Origin: Liolophura sinensis
Taxonomy: Eukaryota; Mollusca; Polyplacophora; Chitonida; Chitonidae
Direction: 5' to 3'
Length of the DNA: 64,000 bases
NCBI RefSeq assembly: GCF_032854445.1
Contig: NC_088297.1
Coordinates: 16,503,127-16,567,126, forward strand
Position 1 is the first letter of the stretch. Each line of letters opens with the position of its first letter. The translations under genes were made by a program, and so were the position numbers. The notes below the pieces were generated by a model. That model was not told where the DNA came from. It searched no databases and saw nothing but the letters and a program-made list of their open reading frames with translations. Positions 45,512-57,698 of the stretch are shown piece after piece.

Positions 45512-45700
45512 TTGCTGAAGATGTCCCTTAACATCGAGATATCAACAAAACGCAAAGCATGCGATGTACAGGAGAAACTGTTGGCTGTCGAACGAGTCAA
45601 AATGGAGAAAACCAGGCCAAAGTTTCAAGAGATTTCAGTTTAGCACAATCAAAGTGCGTACAAATGCGCACCCAAAACGGCAGCCATAAACGGTGCCAAC
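45512..45700 (+). pseudogene. Tigger/pogo-like transposase N-terminal fragment, frameshifted
   Basis: One frame gives TKRKACDVQEKLLAVERVK and the next gives NGENQAKVSRDFSLAQS. Together they have the spacing of the CENP-B/pogo-type helix-turn-helix DNA-binding domain. The shift falls in gtcaaaatgg. Downstream sequence decays quickly, so only a remnant remains. Confidence 0.5.
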
Positions 45701-46224
45701 AAGTCTCCGAAATGTGTATTCAGATTAGCAAGTACCGTAAAAGCTCGCTTTTTAGCTGCGTTAGTTTACGATAGCCCCCACCCTGTCTCCTCCATATCTG
45801 CGTGAATTTGTGGGGCTTCACTCGGCTTATTCAGACGGTATAAGGTAATAGATCTAGAATACTAATTAACCCTCGTTTTTATGACCAGTCCATTCATTAA
45901 CAACAAAGAGGTTGGCTTGGTACCGGCTTACACGGCCATATAGAAAGCTCTGCATACTACTATTGATGGCGATTTTTTTAACAGTTCTGTGCTAAATGGA
46001 GCCCGAGAATGACGTCCAGTCATATCCGCGTTCAAAAACCGGAAGTTGTTAATTGGTGCTCTGCGCCACGCGACCAAGTCGAACGAGGTCGGTGTTGCAG
46101 TAGTCATGACGACCACGTGTCTAATTACCGTCCAAAGAAAGAGGCGGAAATGTTGATAGTATTTGTAAAGGATAAACCTGGCTGTCGTTTAGATTTCGCA
46201 TGTGTACAAACGAAATCTAACAAA

Positions 46225-46346
46225 CTTGGCGGGCCATTTTTTGGGCATACAATATCACACAATATTGTGTTATGGAGACAGAATACAGTCTAGCTTCACC
46301 CAAACAACAGGCTTTCTGTTAAATTTAACAATTTTTTTAAGTGTAA
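46225..46346. mobile_element. Family M palindromic element, partial copy
   Basis: acaatattgtgttatggaga and acaacaggctttctgttaaa match the right half of the copy at 4650-4880. Confidence 0.45.
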
Positions 46347-46827
46347 CAAGAGAGTTTGCCGGCTTAGTTATTTAAAAAGTCCTTCTCGCCCAAGGTGATC
46401 CTCGATCGGCCACGTTGACGTTGATCGCAGGCTGGAATCCAGTTCTCGGCAGTAGCTTTCAGTAAGGGGGATTGTCCATAATCGGTTTCGGCAGAAGGTT
46501 CGATGCTTTACTCCGGACACTTCGGTTCTCTCTGTTATTCGTCCTGACTGCCGGCCTTCGTGAAAGTGAACCGTTAATGAAAAAGTAAATATATACTTAA
46601 ATATATACACGCCGGATAAAAGTATCACTCCATCCCTGGCAAATTGATGGTCTGTACATCGAAATTTTCGTATATGACGACGCGAGAGAAAACCGTCGGC
46701 CATTTATTGTTATCAACTTTAGTATTGCTCGAAACCGGCAGATTCGGGGTTCAATCCTTGCAGAATTCAATCATATAATCTTGGAACTACCTCTCTTGAT
46801 TCTCAGAATAAAAGGAATATGCCAAGT

Positions 46828-46940
46828 ATTTTATCTGACCCGTTGTCAATATAATGTGACTGGGTGGGGCGTCTTGTCTGGTGTCTTCGGCATAGTGCTC
46901 TAGTGAGGCAGCAATATAAATGTGTTGGCAATGTGTCCAA
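46828..46940 (+). repeat. SINE family C fragment
   Basis: tgtcaatataatgtgactgg, gtctggtgtcttcggcatag and ctctagtgaggcagcaat resemble the family C body. Confidence 0.5.
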
Positions 46941-47711
46941 AAGTGCATCAAGGAAACAACGTGGCATTATGACTTAAATAGTGCTAAAAGCGACAATAAA
47001 TTCTAATTAAACAAACACATGATCTAAATGAAGACCATTTCGGAGAGTTATCATTTGTGGCTTTTTATGAGTATGTATTTCTCGAGCTTTCGTTTCGATT
47101 CTTTTCACCATGGCTGTAACCTGAACGATTGCAACATGCATTACATGCTCAATTGGTGCTCAATTGGCGGAAATAGTTCAAAAGACTACACGGAAAGTAA
47201 AACAGCAGCAGCGACAACAGTGTTATATTCATGTTAATCACAGAAAAAGTAAAAACGTAGGAGCTCGCTAGCACCATGACTGAAGCAAATTTAGGTAAAA
47301 TAAGGAGTAAGGTAAATTGCAATGTACTGTACATTGTTGGTTTACAAGTATTCAAAATGTTGTGGTTCCAGTGCATTTAATAGGCACAAACAGAGGGTTC
47401 TCGACTTTTGAGTATTCGGCAAGGAAATCACGTAAAGCAACAGCGTTGTCGGCAAAAAGGCTTGAATGTCTATTTGGAGACACCCTTTTGATGAAAATAA
47501 CGCAAATTTTGTCGAGAGGAACAAAATTGTTCACGAAGACATAAGCTAAGGAATAAATATATAAACATTCATTATTTTGCCCCTGTAGTTTATTTGGAAG
47601 ATGTTGTACTAGTATTTCACGCCTTAAATTTACCGAGTATGACAACGGTTCGATTTTTGGGCAGCGGATTCCTTCAGTCTGGGGCGTGATGGATGTGTCT
47701 TATCTGCTTAC

Positions 47712-47965
47712 ATCAGTAAAAGCGTCGTGAATATGTCTGTTGACAGCCTACGGTGTCGTGAAAATGTCTTATAGCTCTACTTATAATCTACAGTGTCGTG
47801 AATATGACTTATAAGTCTGCTTACAGCCTAGAGTCCGGTGAATATGTCTTATATGCCTGCTTACAGCCTACGGTGTCGTAAATATGTCGTATAAGCCTGT
47901 TCACTTTATTCAGTGCCGTGAATATGCCTTATAAGTCTGTTTACAACTACGTTTCCCTGAATATG
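47712..47965 (+). repeat. 40-bp tandem repeat, about six copies
   Basis: Units of aatatgtcttataagcctgc, ttacagcctacggtgtcgtg recur every 40 bp (for example aatatg at 47801 and 47841). Confidence 0.85.
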
Positions 47966-48209
47966 CGCTCATAGTTACTGCTTAATTACCAGGAAGAGGT
48001 CAGCAGGCCGATTAACATTGTGGAGAATCGGAAGTAACCGAACAGGCGCACTAAAAAGTCATTCACGTGACGCCTAATAAATTAGGCCCTGGGACTGTTA
48101 CTGAGTATCGACTGATTTCTGCAGAAGTGCCTGGTTTACAGTTGAACACATGCACTCTGCAGACCCGAGCGATGCGGCTGTACAGATCCGCACATAGGCT
48201 GAGAGCAAG

Positions 48210-51200
48210 ATGGACACCTTTTATGTGCAATGGTCTGTCTGGAGTTCCATATTGTTTGTTTTTACTCAACTTTTAGAATATGGTGAGTGAAAAGAATTAT
48301 TTCGTCCATTTAATGGAGGTACATTTGATCGTTCACAAAATGTTAGTTTTAAGGGCGAGTACAAGCGTTTCATTGTTACGCTTATGTTAGAAACCCTCCC
48401 GGTAATATGTGTGATCATGACTTTGGCACGCGAAAAGTTCATTCTGGGATTCCCCCTATTCTATAGAGTATTTTCTGTCATTTATTCGAAGGAACACCAA
48501 ACAAAAAGGCTGTTTTCCATTTCAGCCTTTTACATTGTCAGGGAATCTGGGCAATTTCTACCTTTTTACCTTTCAGTTTAGTTTGACTTTAAATTTCAGA
48601 TGCTCTTATCAGAAGGAATATTCAGTCAAGTATCAAAGCTTCTGGAGCAACGGTGGCAATAAATGACCAACGAAGCTCGTCTGACACTTTCTGTCTCCCA
48701 CAAATGTAATGAACCAAAAAAAAAATGTTTTTGCAATTTGTGTAGGAAACAAATAGTAATTCCACAGATATGAATCATTTATCTCATACATTCTGTACAA
48801 AACAGTTGCCCATTTTGATGCCTAAACCGCACCCAAAGACACAGTCCATTTATCCTATTTCTACTGATTCTTCATAGATAATACGTTTCGTTTGATTTCG
48901 AATGGAATCTTCGAATTGCTACTGAACAATTTGCCTGTATTTGACCTACCGGCTTAGCCCTCCAATTGCTCCGCCTATGTCAGAGACAAAACGCAGCTTT
49001 ACCAACAAAAGCTTTATTCAATAGACCGTTTGCTTATGTTACAGTAAAGACCAGGTATAATCAGTAGATGGGATCCTTGATAGAAATTCGATACAAAATC
49101 AATTTAAACCAAGTCAGCACTCTGTACGTTCTCAACTGTTTTATCGATGAATTGCTGTATGTTTCAGCACACACGATGCCTAAATAGGGCATTATGCACT
49201 CAACAGAAGATCATTAAAAAGATGCCCCTTAATAATATTTGCAATTTATTTTCTAATTGTTTTCGTGTAAATATTTTCCGGGCAAATTTTCCTAAAAATT
49301 CTCAATAAGACCGTTCCGAATTTTGAGGAGACAGCACATTAATTAAAATTTACCGTATGTGGGAAGGTCTGCCAGCAACCTGCGGATGGTCGTGGGTTTC
49401 CTCCGGGCTCTGCCCGGTTTCCTCCCACCATAATGCTGGCCACCGTCGTATAAGTGAAATATTCTTGAGTACGGCGTAAAACACCAATGAAATAAATAAA
49501 TAAATTAATTAAAATTTAAATGGTATAAGAATATTAGAACAGATGTTCCAATGTATTTTACGTCCGGCAAAATTGTTTTAAATTAATTTATGCATAAAAT
49601 ATGAAATATATGTCTGCTTTGTGGGGCAAATTAAAACTAGCATACTTAATTACTGTACATGTTTTCTTGGATATATAAGCTATGGTGTTATATTTCGATA
49701 CTCTGTTGATGGTGAAATACTTCAACTCTCTGTTGAAGGTGAAATACTTCAATGCTCTCTTGATTTATTTTACTTTATTTCATTGATGTTTTACGTCGTG
49801 CTGAAGAATATTTCACTTATACGAAGGCGGCCAGCACCATGGTGGAAGAGAACCTGACAGCACCTGAGGGAAACCCACGACTATCCGCAGGTTGCTGACA
49901 GACCTTCACATGTACGGCCAGGGAGAAATCCAGGATGAGCTGGACTTGAACCCACGGTGTCCACATTGGTGAGAGGTTTCTGGGTCATTGCGTCGTGCTG
50001 GCGTATTGACCGATCTGACTGCATCGTGTTGGCCCAGGTCTTAATATATATGTATGTATGTTTGGGTTTTGACATCGAACTTAACGGCGAAAGAAAAAAA
50101 ACCATAGAAATTACATAAATTCAGGTGAAAGAGCTGGAAAAGTTAATAATTCATATGGTCTTTTTTAAATTTGTCTTTAATGAGAAAAAGACATCTGAAA
50201 GTATTGTTTGTATGGTAGGCATTTGGGACTACCTCTTGGTACTAGTATATATAGTACCCTGCATAACAATGTTATATATGAGGATAAAGGGCCTGTTTAA
50301 TAAATATATTTGGATATATACGGTGGATATAAACAACAAATTTACATGGAAATAAATTTACTATACACTTATTACATCAATATTTAGAACAAAATAAGGC
50401 AAAGACAGTATATACCATGTAGTGGTCCCAAACATCCACCATACAAAAGTATTTTCAAATACCCCGCTCTAATAAAACAAAATATCGGAAAAATGAATTA
50501 AAGATCACATTTGCAAATAACTTATCGCCTTCTTTCATATGATATTTGCATCATTTTTATGTTTTTTTTCTCTGTCACATGAAATGTTGAGTACAACGTT
50601 AAACCCCAAGCACTCACGCACTCACTCTGTCACATGACGAGGAGGAGTCAGTTGGTGCGTGTGCATGTACTGTGTCATTTTCCTAAGGTCTTAGACCAGC
50701 AGAAAGGCTTCCGTGGCCGAGGGAATTAGCACGTCAGCGCGGCGCAATCACCAAGGACCTCTCACCGATACGGTCGCTATAAGTTCATGGTCATGCTGGC
50801 TTACTCTCCAACCGTGCGCAAGAAGGTCTGCACCAACCCGTGGATGGTCGTGGGTTTCCTCCCACCACATTGCTGGCTGTTGTCGTATAAGTGAAGTATT
50901 CTTGAGTACGACGAAGAACACCAATCGAATAAATAAGTCACATTAACCGGCAGATATGAAAGCGCTGGACTGTGGCATTTAAACGTGGATAGGTCTAACT
51001 GAACTGACGTCAGTATACTCTGATATAGAAGCGCCATGTTTGTTGTGTTCCCGTCATGTGCGTTCAGGTTACGGGAAACAGTATCACCCTAGTATAGGAA
51101 GAGCATTTCGTCAGAACGTTCGTCAGGTATCTGCTGAAAGGTGGATGGTTTACTCGTTAACCTCTCGCTTCCCTTGCCTATGGACAAAACCCTCAGTACA

Positions 51201-52676
51201 TAATCAAAAGCGTTTTTACGACAGCGTTTATCACCAATCAAATTCGTATGCAACTTTTTTCTCCACAGGACTTTGTACCCCGTGCTACACTTATGACTGT
51301 AAATCTTCCGTGCCAACAAAATGTCGCATCTTCCCCCGCTGGAGTGCTGACACGACTGATTGTAGCGGCACGTGCTTTTCTGTAAGGAACACGTCAAAAA
51401 GTGAGTATCTGCCTAGATAGTATATTATTTATAGCTTTGTTTTTGTCAAGTTGCGATGTGTATTTAAGGTGTCTGCTTCTTTGCTATCCCCGCAAAACCT
51501 TGTACGATCTGAGGCCTCCGTGGCCTCGGAGGTTGGCGTGCCAACATATTAGCCTCTCACCAATGAGCTTGGGTCAATCTTATGTTGGCTTCCTCTCCGG
51601 TCTAAAGTCCGGGTGATCCAGATAGTAGCTACTTTCTCCGGGCTGTGTCTGGTACTCCGCTCCCCCCCCCCCCCTACTAATATACTATTATACAATAAGT
51701 GTTATATTTTTAATGCGGTGTAAATCACCAATGAAATGTATAAATAAACTTCGTACAGTCTCGCGTTACGGACAGGTCTGTAACGGAAAACAAGAAAGTT
51801 CCTGATGCAACAACAACATATGTTATACAAGAAGTCCTTTAACACTAATTCCCTCTCCGGTGCTTGACTTGCGCTGAGACGTCTTCTTGTACATAAACAG
51901 TCGGACTCGTTGATAAAACTAATGTGGTAGAACAATATTTTGCTATCATCCAAGTCATATAGAAGAAAGCCAATCGAAAATTTGACATTGTATATCTGTT
52001 GTATGAGCAAATTATTCATTATTTCACCATTAGACTGCCCTTTTGAGGCAATTGTGGTATTATGCAAGACAGACCACCTCCTATACGAGAATACTACCAT
52101 GGTATACACGTGCGATGCTTTTTGAGTGTAGGGTCGTTATATTTGTTTGATCGGCGTTTTATGCTCCGCTCAAAAATATTTCACTTACACTGCATTTAAC
52201 AGAGCCCAGGGGAAACCCACGACCATTCGCAGGCTGCTAACAGACTTTCCCACGTACAACCAAAGTTTGAGACAAACTTGAACTCACAGTGAGTGATGAG
52301 AGGCCCCTGAGGCGTTATGATGCGCTATCAACATGGCTGCGGAGGCCAGGTAGGGTCGTTAAAATCTAACAAGTTGTAGATTAAAACAAATAATTAAACA
52401 AACAAATAAAGCACGTAATTTATTTTTATAGGTTTCGTGTATGTGTCACGTGGCTGCACGGGCTTGAGCACTACAGGATGTCGGCCCGTCATCAAGCACA
52501 AGGGCGGTACTTCAGAGGAATACAATTACGAGGCTTGTTTTTGCGATGGACCACTGTGTAATGGCGGCCATGTAAACAGAGGTTTTAACGTTGCTTTGCT
52601 TGTTGTTGTGACGGGACATTTGGTAATGGCATCTCTGCTGGCAGAGATTCTGTTGGTACAAAACTTACTGTTGTGA
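48210..52676 (+). CDS. Ly6/uPAR-family (three-finger) GPI-anchored surface protein, complete, 3 exons
   Basis: Exon 1 (48210-48282) encodes a signal peptide, MDTFYVQWSVWSSILFVFTQ, then LLEY; donor ATATG|gtgagt. Exon 2 (51269-51400; acceptor ttttttctccacag, donor AAAAA|gtgagt) gives GLCTPCYTYDCKSS, KCRIFPRW, DCSGTCFSV. Exon 3 (52432-52676; acceptor atttttatag) gives FVYVSRGCTGLSTTGC, YEACFCDGPLCNGG and a long hydrophobic tail. Both junctions are phase 1 and agree, giving 149 residues. The CYxYxC start, the CFCDGPLCN end and the tail fit a Ly6 domain with a GPI-attachment signal near the CNGG. Eleven cysteines are visible, one more than the usual ten. The out-of-frame ATG at 48172 could be a short upstream ORF. 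The exact ligand or role is unknown. Confidence 0.75.
49355..49510 (+). repeat. SINE family A tail half
   Basis: gtgggaaggtctgccagcaa, cctgcggatggtcgtgggtt, taagtgaaatattcttgagt and a tail aataaataaataaatta. It lies in Ly6 intron 1. Confidence 0.85.
49762..50018 (-). repeat. SINE family A, full copy
   Basis: tttattttactttatttcat through ttttacgtcgtgctgaagaa, gatgagctggacttgaaccc to gcgtcgtgctggcgtattga. It lies in Ly6 intron 1. Confidence 0.85.
50580..50628 (+). repeat. SINE family B end fragment
   Basis: tgaaatgttgagtacaacgt then taaaccccaagcactcacgc. Confidence 0.6.
50705..50938 (+). repeat. SINE family A, full copy
   Basis: The head ggcttccgtggccgagggaa, ttagcacgtcagcgcggcgc through tgctggcttactctccaacc to gtattcttgagtacgacg and caatcgaataaataag. 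It is in the same orientation as the Ly6 gene. Confidence 0.85.
51510..51748 (+). repeat. SINE family A copy with a C homopolymer
   Basis: The head gaggcctccgtggcctcgga, ttggcgtgccaacatattag; the body is interrupted by a C12 run at 51662-51673; the tail is caatgaaatgtataaataaa. It lies in Ly6 intron 2. Confidence 0.75.
52140..52352 (-). repeat. SINE family A copy
   Basis: atttgtttgatcggcgtttt, caaaaatatttcacttacac, ggggaaacccacgaccattc to gctgcggaggccag. It lies in Ly6 intron 2, 80 bp before exon 3. Confidence 0.75.
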
Positions 52677-52854
52677 CGAGTTATTTTATATTATCCGTTC
52701 TTTATTGCGGAATTATTTTTACCCATGCAATCCATGGCTCTGTGATGATCCTATTTACAATGGTTGCTCATTTGCAGAGAGTAATGTGACGCTAGATTTT
52801 GTAACAAAAATGCCCCGATTGTAAGTGTTCCCCTATTTAGCATGATTATGTGAC

Positions 52855-53262
52855 GAATATCTCCGTAATGGTCGTCAAATTGGAGGAGAGTTATTCACTA
52901 TGATGCTAAATGCTCAAACCAACATCTTTGTAATGGTCGTCCATTTGGAGGAGAGTTATCCGCAATGGTGGTAAATGTTCAGACCAACATCTTTGTAATG
53001 GTCGTCAATTTGGAGCAGAGTTATCCGTTATGATGCTAAATGTTCAGACCAACATCTTTGTAATGGTCGTCAATTTGGAGCAGAGTTATCCGCTATGATG
53101 CTAAATGTTCAGACCAACATCTTTGTAATGGTCGTCAATTTGGAGCAGAGTTATCCGCTATGATGCTAAATGCTCAAACCAACATCTTTGTAATGGTCGT
53201 CAATTTGGAGGAGAGTTATCCACTATGATGGTAAATGTTCAGACCAACATCTTTGGTAAGAT
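52855..53262 (+). repeat. 65-bp tandem repeat downstream of the Ly6 gene
   Basis: aacatctttgtaatggtcgt, caatttggagcagagttatc and cgctatgatgctaaatgttc plus agacc repeat at 65-bp spacing (52921, 52986, 53051 and on). It begins about 180 bp after the stop codon, so it may lie in the 3' UTR. Confidence 0.92.
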
Positions 53263-53267
53263 CGTCA

Positions 53268-53505
53268 ATTTAGATTTATGTATTGTTTATATTGGTGTTT
53301 TGCGCCGTACTCAAGAATATTTCAGTTATTCGACGGCCGTCAGCATTATGGTTGGAGGAAAATGGGCAGAAACCCACGACCATCCGCTGGAGAGGAAGCC
53401 AGCTTGAGCTGGACTTGAACTCACAGCGACCGCATTAGTAAGAGGCTCCTTAGTCATTACGCTGCACTAGCGCGCTAACCAACTGAGCCACGGAGGGGTA
53501 GAGGT
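53268..53505 (-). repeat. SINE family A, full copy
   Basis: atttatgtattgtttatatt, tgcgccgtactcaagaatat to gcactagcgcgctaaccaac and tgagccacggagg, a tRNA-like head in reverse. Confidence 0.85.
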
Positions 53506-53509
53506 GAGG

Positions 53510-54835
53510 TATGTACTACAATGTGACTTGGTACTGTAACTACCCTCTTTGTGTCAGCATCATGAGTAAGGACGAGGATACTGATTTACAGACCTTGCCA
53601 CTGTCATAACTATATGGTACTTGTCACTTTAACGAACGATGTTGTAACGCCGGCCGTTATGTCTTGGGGTTTACGGCTTTGTTGTTTGCCGATGGTGCGA
53701 TTGTCACTTTGTTCTGATGATCGACCCGCCCTCTGTTTTATACATATGGAACTACACAGATCGCCAATATCACATTACTATAACCACAGCGAAGCGTAGA
53801 GATGAATTGCGATCGATTATATAATGCTTGCTTTATTTGGGGCACAAAGTAATCTAGAGAGCAGATTTGTTTTATCGATCAGGTTGGATGCACTTTACTT
53901 TGTTTAATCACTAGTATGCTGTAGCCAAAATGAATATGTTTTTTCCGGCTTTTATGTTTTGTGTAAGGTCTTCCCTGTTTTCATGTGATTGTTTTTAATA
54001 TGGCAACACAGTATCTTGATTAATTCTAGACTTGTGGTGTCTAATACATTGGTATTAACACCACTGCACATTTTTATGCAATACTGCGGAAGCCAAGTTC
54101 CTAGGGGTGTGCAACTTGCTGCTGTTTAAGTATGAACAGTTAGAATAAAACCCTCAATGAGCTTACACTGTAGAGGCATTTCACTGGTTACTCGTGACCA
54201 TTTGCCAACTACCAAACTGTGGTTGCCACTCTACCTTTTTTCTCTATACTGTATTCTTTCATATTTTAAAATAATTGTGTAAATGAAAAGAAAGATTTCT
54301 TAGGTAAAATCTTTATGTTCCTCATTTGTGGATACATATCATCTATATATTTTATTTGGATATGTTTTATTTGTGCAGAAAACAAATGATTCCCACAACA
54401 TTACTTATTGGCAAAAAACCTTGGCCTCACTGTAGCTGACGGACCGTCACTTTGTCACTATAAGTGTGGTTTTAAGTCAGAGTGTTTGTCGGGTATCTGG
54501 CAAAGTTCGGTTGTTTCCTTAAGGGACTCTACGTCCCTTTACCATAAGTCTGACCGCTGTCAAGGTTTTGTGTCTGTTTCAGGGTTTAAAAAAACATTAA
54601 TTTAATATCGATGTAAAATAAAATTCAAAATATGTGTTTCAAACATTTAACTTTGCAACGATTGGTTTTTCATCCATAGTTTTATAAGAAATGCTATGGG
54701 TTGCGATTGTGAATTTGTGAAATGCAATGGTCATTACAAATCTCTCATGGCTTCTATATGTTTACAGACCTTGGCCATATTTATCGTAATGAAACAGGTC
54801 AAAAACAAGATTAAACTCAAGTTTACAAATTCTAA
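53510..54835. other. Unannotated AT-rich stretch
   Basis: No supported exon. An AATAAA occurs at about 54145 on the plus strand, possibly usable by the Ly6 gene. Confidence 0.3.
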
Positions 54836-54837
54836 TG

Positions 54838-55000
54838 CAAGTGAGTGAGTGCTTGGGGTTGAAAGTTCTACTTAATGTTTCAGTCATATGACGATGAGGG
54901 AATCCTTAGAGTGCACATTATGTGCCACATTGTTGTAATACGGATTTCCACCCGTCTTTTATCTAGCTTTCAACTCAGGCGCCTTACCTGTCTCAGATCT
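54838..55000 (-). repeat. SINE family B, partial
   Basis: caagtgagtgagtgcttggg, gtcatatgacgatgagggaa and atccttagagtgcacattat, then decays. Confidence 0.7.
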
Positions 55001-55536
55001 TAACACCTTCCACCAAGCTATGGTGCTGCATGGCTGATTTAAAATTAAACAATGGCATTGATTTTTTTTACTATTTATGTTATAAATTTGTACAGTTCAA
55101 AATACACATCAACTTTCACGTGGTACCAAACCATACCGCCACATGCAACTTGCACTTTTCAACATATCAGAAAATAAACCTTACATGACCACCACGCTTT
55201 GAGCTATGGTTACTCTAAATGATATCATATCATTTTGTTACCGTGTTAACCTCTGGCGGGATGGGTAGTAACACAGGGCAAATGCAGTTCTACCTAAAAC
55301 AGACAAATTTCCCATTCATTTTAACTGAGTGCAGAATAGAAGTGCTAAAATTATAGTTTATCAACAACCTAAAATCTCTGTGTGCCAGTGTTAACCAATC
55401 AGTGCTCTTTCATTCTTCAGTTCGGAGGCAAGTCTTGCACGAACTGCACGGATTGTGTTTGTGTAATCTTACACTGCCTATGGAGATGTACGATTTCCAC
55501 CCACATGAACATAAAAGGACATATGTATGTATGAAT

Positions 55537-55906
55537 GTGTGTATTTTATGCTTTGCGTTTAACGTCGTACTCAACAATTTTTCAGTCGTATGACGACGAA
55601 GAATCATTATGTGTGCGTACATATACTCTGTCCTCTTGCAGTAGGGCGAGCATATGCCGCCAGAGTGCTGCTGCCTCTAAGGCATCATGGCAAAAACACC
55701 AGACATGACACCCCACCCAGCCACATTATATTGATACCGGTCAACCTTGTCCTGTTTCCTTGCTCTATAATCTCCGAGTGCTGAGAGTCAAGCGAGGCAG
55801 CAAAAAGTACCTTTTCTAAAGTCTTTAATATTACCAGATCTGGGCTTGATCTTGGGAGTCCTGGCTGAATCCGATGCCATAACCATTAGGCCATCGAAGA
55901 GGTGGT
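55537..55906 (-). repeat. SINE family C, full copy
   Basis: gcgtttaacgtcgtactcaa, gacgaagaatcattatgtgt, aacaccagacatgacacccc to gatgccataaccattaggcc, a tRNA-like head in reverse. It shares its tail with family B, but the body differs. Confidence 0.8.
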
Positions 55907-56329
55907 AAAATGGCCCATATTCGGTCACAAGTTTCCCAGCATGCACGTTTAAAACATTACTCCACGATCAAATTAAGACTACCATATTCATCTGCAACAG
56001 CAACGTCGTCCTCCAATTAGCCTGTTCGTCTCAGTTAAAAATACAGGTAATTTACACTTAAACTATAATCAGTGAACGAACTTTGAATGATTTTCGGGCG
56101 CTTTTAAGACGTTAATGAAGTTAGACTGCGGTTCGTAGCTAGCGGTTAGCTATTAAACGGGGACACGTCATTATTTCTACAAATTATATATTAGGCTATA
56201 CCTCCAAGAATACTGCATCAACGGACATACTTCATGCATGTTTTAAAGTTACTTTTGAATGTAACATACGGGGTGTGTGAGTCTAGGGGTCGGCAAGGAA
56301 AACTGTACACAAATAATAAACATAACGAG

Positions 56330-56520
56330 CGTTAAGCCCCGTCCAGACTATGCAACTTCACTCAACTTTTGTTGAAACAACACGAGTTCACTTGAAGTTG
56401 AGTCAACAAGTTGAACAGTGTTGAGTAGTGTGGACAGGTTCTTCAGCTTGGTTCAACAACACTCAACACCGTCTAACTTTGTTGAATCGAAGTCTGCATG
56501 TGTATTTTTGGGTAACTAGT
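56330..56520. mobile_element. Possible Harbinger-type terminal region
   Basis: ttaagccccgtccagactat, gcaacttcactcaacttttg and many CAAC/GTTG stretches resemble termini of PIF-Harbinger elements from memory. The opposite terminus was not found, so this stays tentative. Confidence 0.3.
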
Positions 56521-56839
56521 TGAATCGAGTTTAGTGAAGATAGCCAATCAACGGGCGTGTAGAAATCGAGTGGCCGTCTTAAGGCACATGACCTGGGCAA
56601 AATGAAGGCTTGAGGGTTTCCTTGATTCCAACTGCACGAGGTGTGCGAAAGCTTTCCCATGCCAGCTACTTGTATGGTGTAAACCATCGTCGTTTACATA
56701 AATAATGGTGGCGATATACAAAAACTGGGTGTTCGTCTGGCTAGACTGCTGAGAATGACATATGGCAGATTCTCCAAACACCGTCCCAGCTCTACTCTTT
56801 ACGCTGAATCTTGGATAGAGGGAGCGTTCGATCAAGAGA

Positions 56840-57056
56840 CACTTGAGCCACTATAACACAAAAGGACCAAGAACTACAAACCATTTGCAGGACTGGCGTC
56901 GAAAGCTAAACCTCATGGTGAAGAAAGCGAACATTTTTGAGTTGATCACCATTATCAAGACGGAACAAGCCGCAAATCAGGTGAAGATTTTGCATCTTGA
57001 AGGTGGGGCAGCTCCTCCTCATAAGAGACGCAAATATAGAAATTGGATGCCAGACT
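56840..57056 (+). pseudogene. C-terminal fragment of a MULE-type transposase-like protein
   Basis: The frame reads SHYNTKGPRTTNHLQDWRRK, LNLMVKKANIFELITIIKTE, then VKILHLEGGAAPPHKRRKYR. The PRTTNHxxxWxxxLN...FELIxxIKxEQ...KRRKYR pattern is the familiar C-terminus of invertebrate MULE/FLYWCH-associated transposase proteins. No start, catalytic part or upstream frame survives. Confidence 0.5.
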
Positions 57057-57418
57057 GACAGACCTTAAAATGAAATTCTAGCAGCAGCTGACTGATGTAA
57101 TGCGACCCATATTTTACATGTTCTGTAAAATGTGTGCACAGTTAAAAGACAAAAAAAGCTGACGGTTTAGTTTTACCCAGAGTTAGACTGAACTTGAAGT
57201 GAATATGTGTACATATATGATAAATGCACATGTTAGTTCATCATACAAAAGTTCATTTGAAGTGTCTTTTTGCTTTTAAAGAAAAAATGGAAAGAAATTT
57301 TAAGACTTTATTTAAAACTAACATTTCTAATTCTTTCACTTCAATTTTTTCTCGACCTTTTGAAAAGCCACTTTCAAAATAACATCCATTAAACTGACTG
57401 ATCGAGGTATACCAATGA

Positions 57419-57698
57419 CTTCAAAAATGGTATTTGTTGCTGCCTGGATCGGCACGTGTTCTCTCAGCACAGAGACGTGAGAGCAAGGAAACAGGACTGA
57501 TTGGGCCAGTGTCAGTATAATGCGATTGTGGTGTCTGGTGTCTTTGCCATGATACTTCAGTGGTGGCAGCACTTTGGCGGCATTGACTCGCTCTGCCACA
57601 AGAAGACACAGTATATGTACAAGCACTTCATGACTTCTTGTCGACATATAACTGAAAAAAAAATTGTATGGAGTATGACGACAAAGCCCAAACATGCC
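57419..57698 (+). repeat. SINE family C copy
   Basis: ttgctgcctggatcggcacg, gagcaaggaaacaggactga, tgcgattgtggtgtctggtg to acaagaagacacagtatatg. It is opposite in orientation to 55537-55906. Confidence 0.75.

Noticed and set aside
54408..54605. Cysteine-containing frame downstream of the Ly6 gene, considered as a second Ly6 unit
   Set aside because: Cysteine spacing does not fit Ly6, and there is no acceptor or hydrophobic tail.
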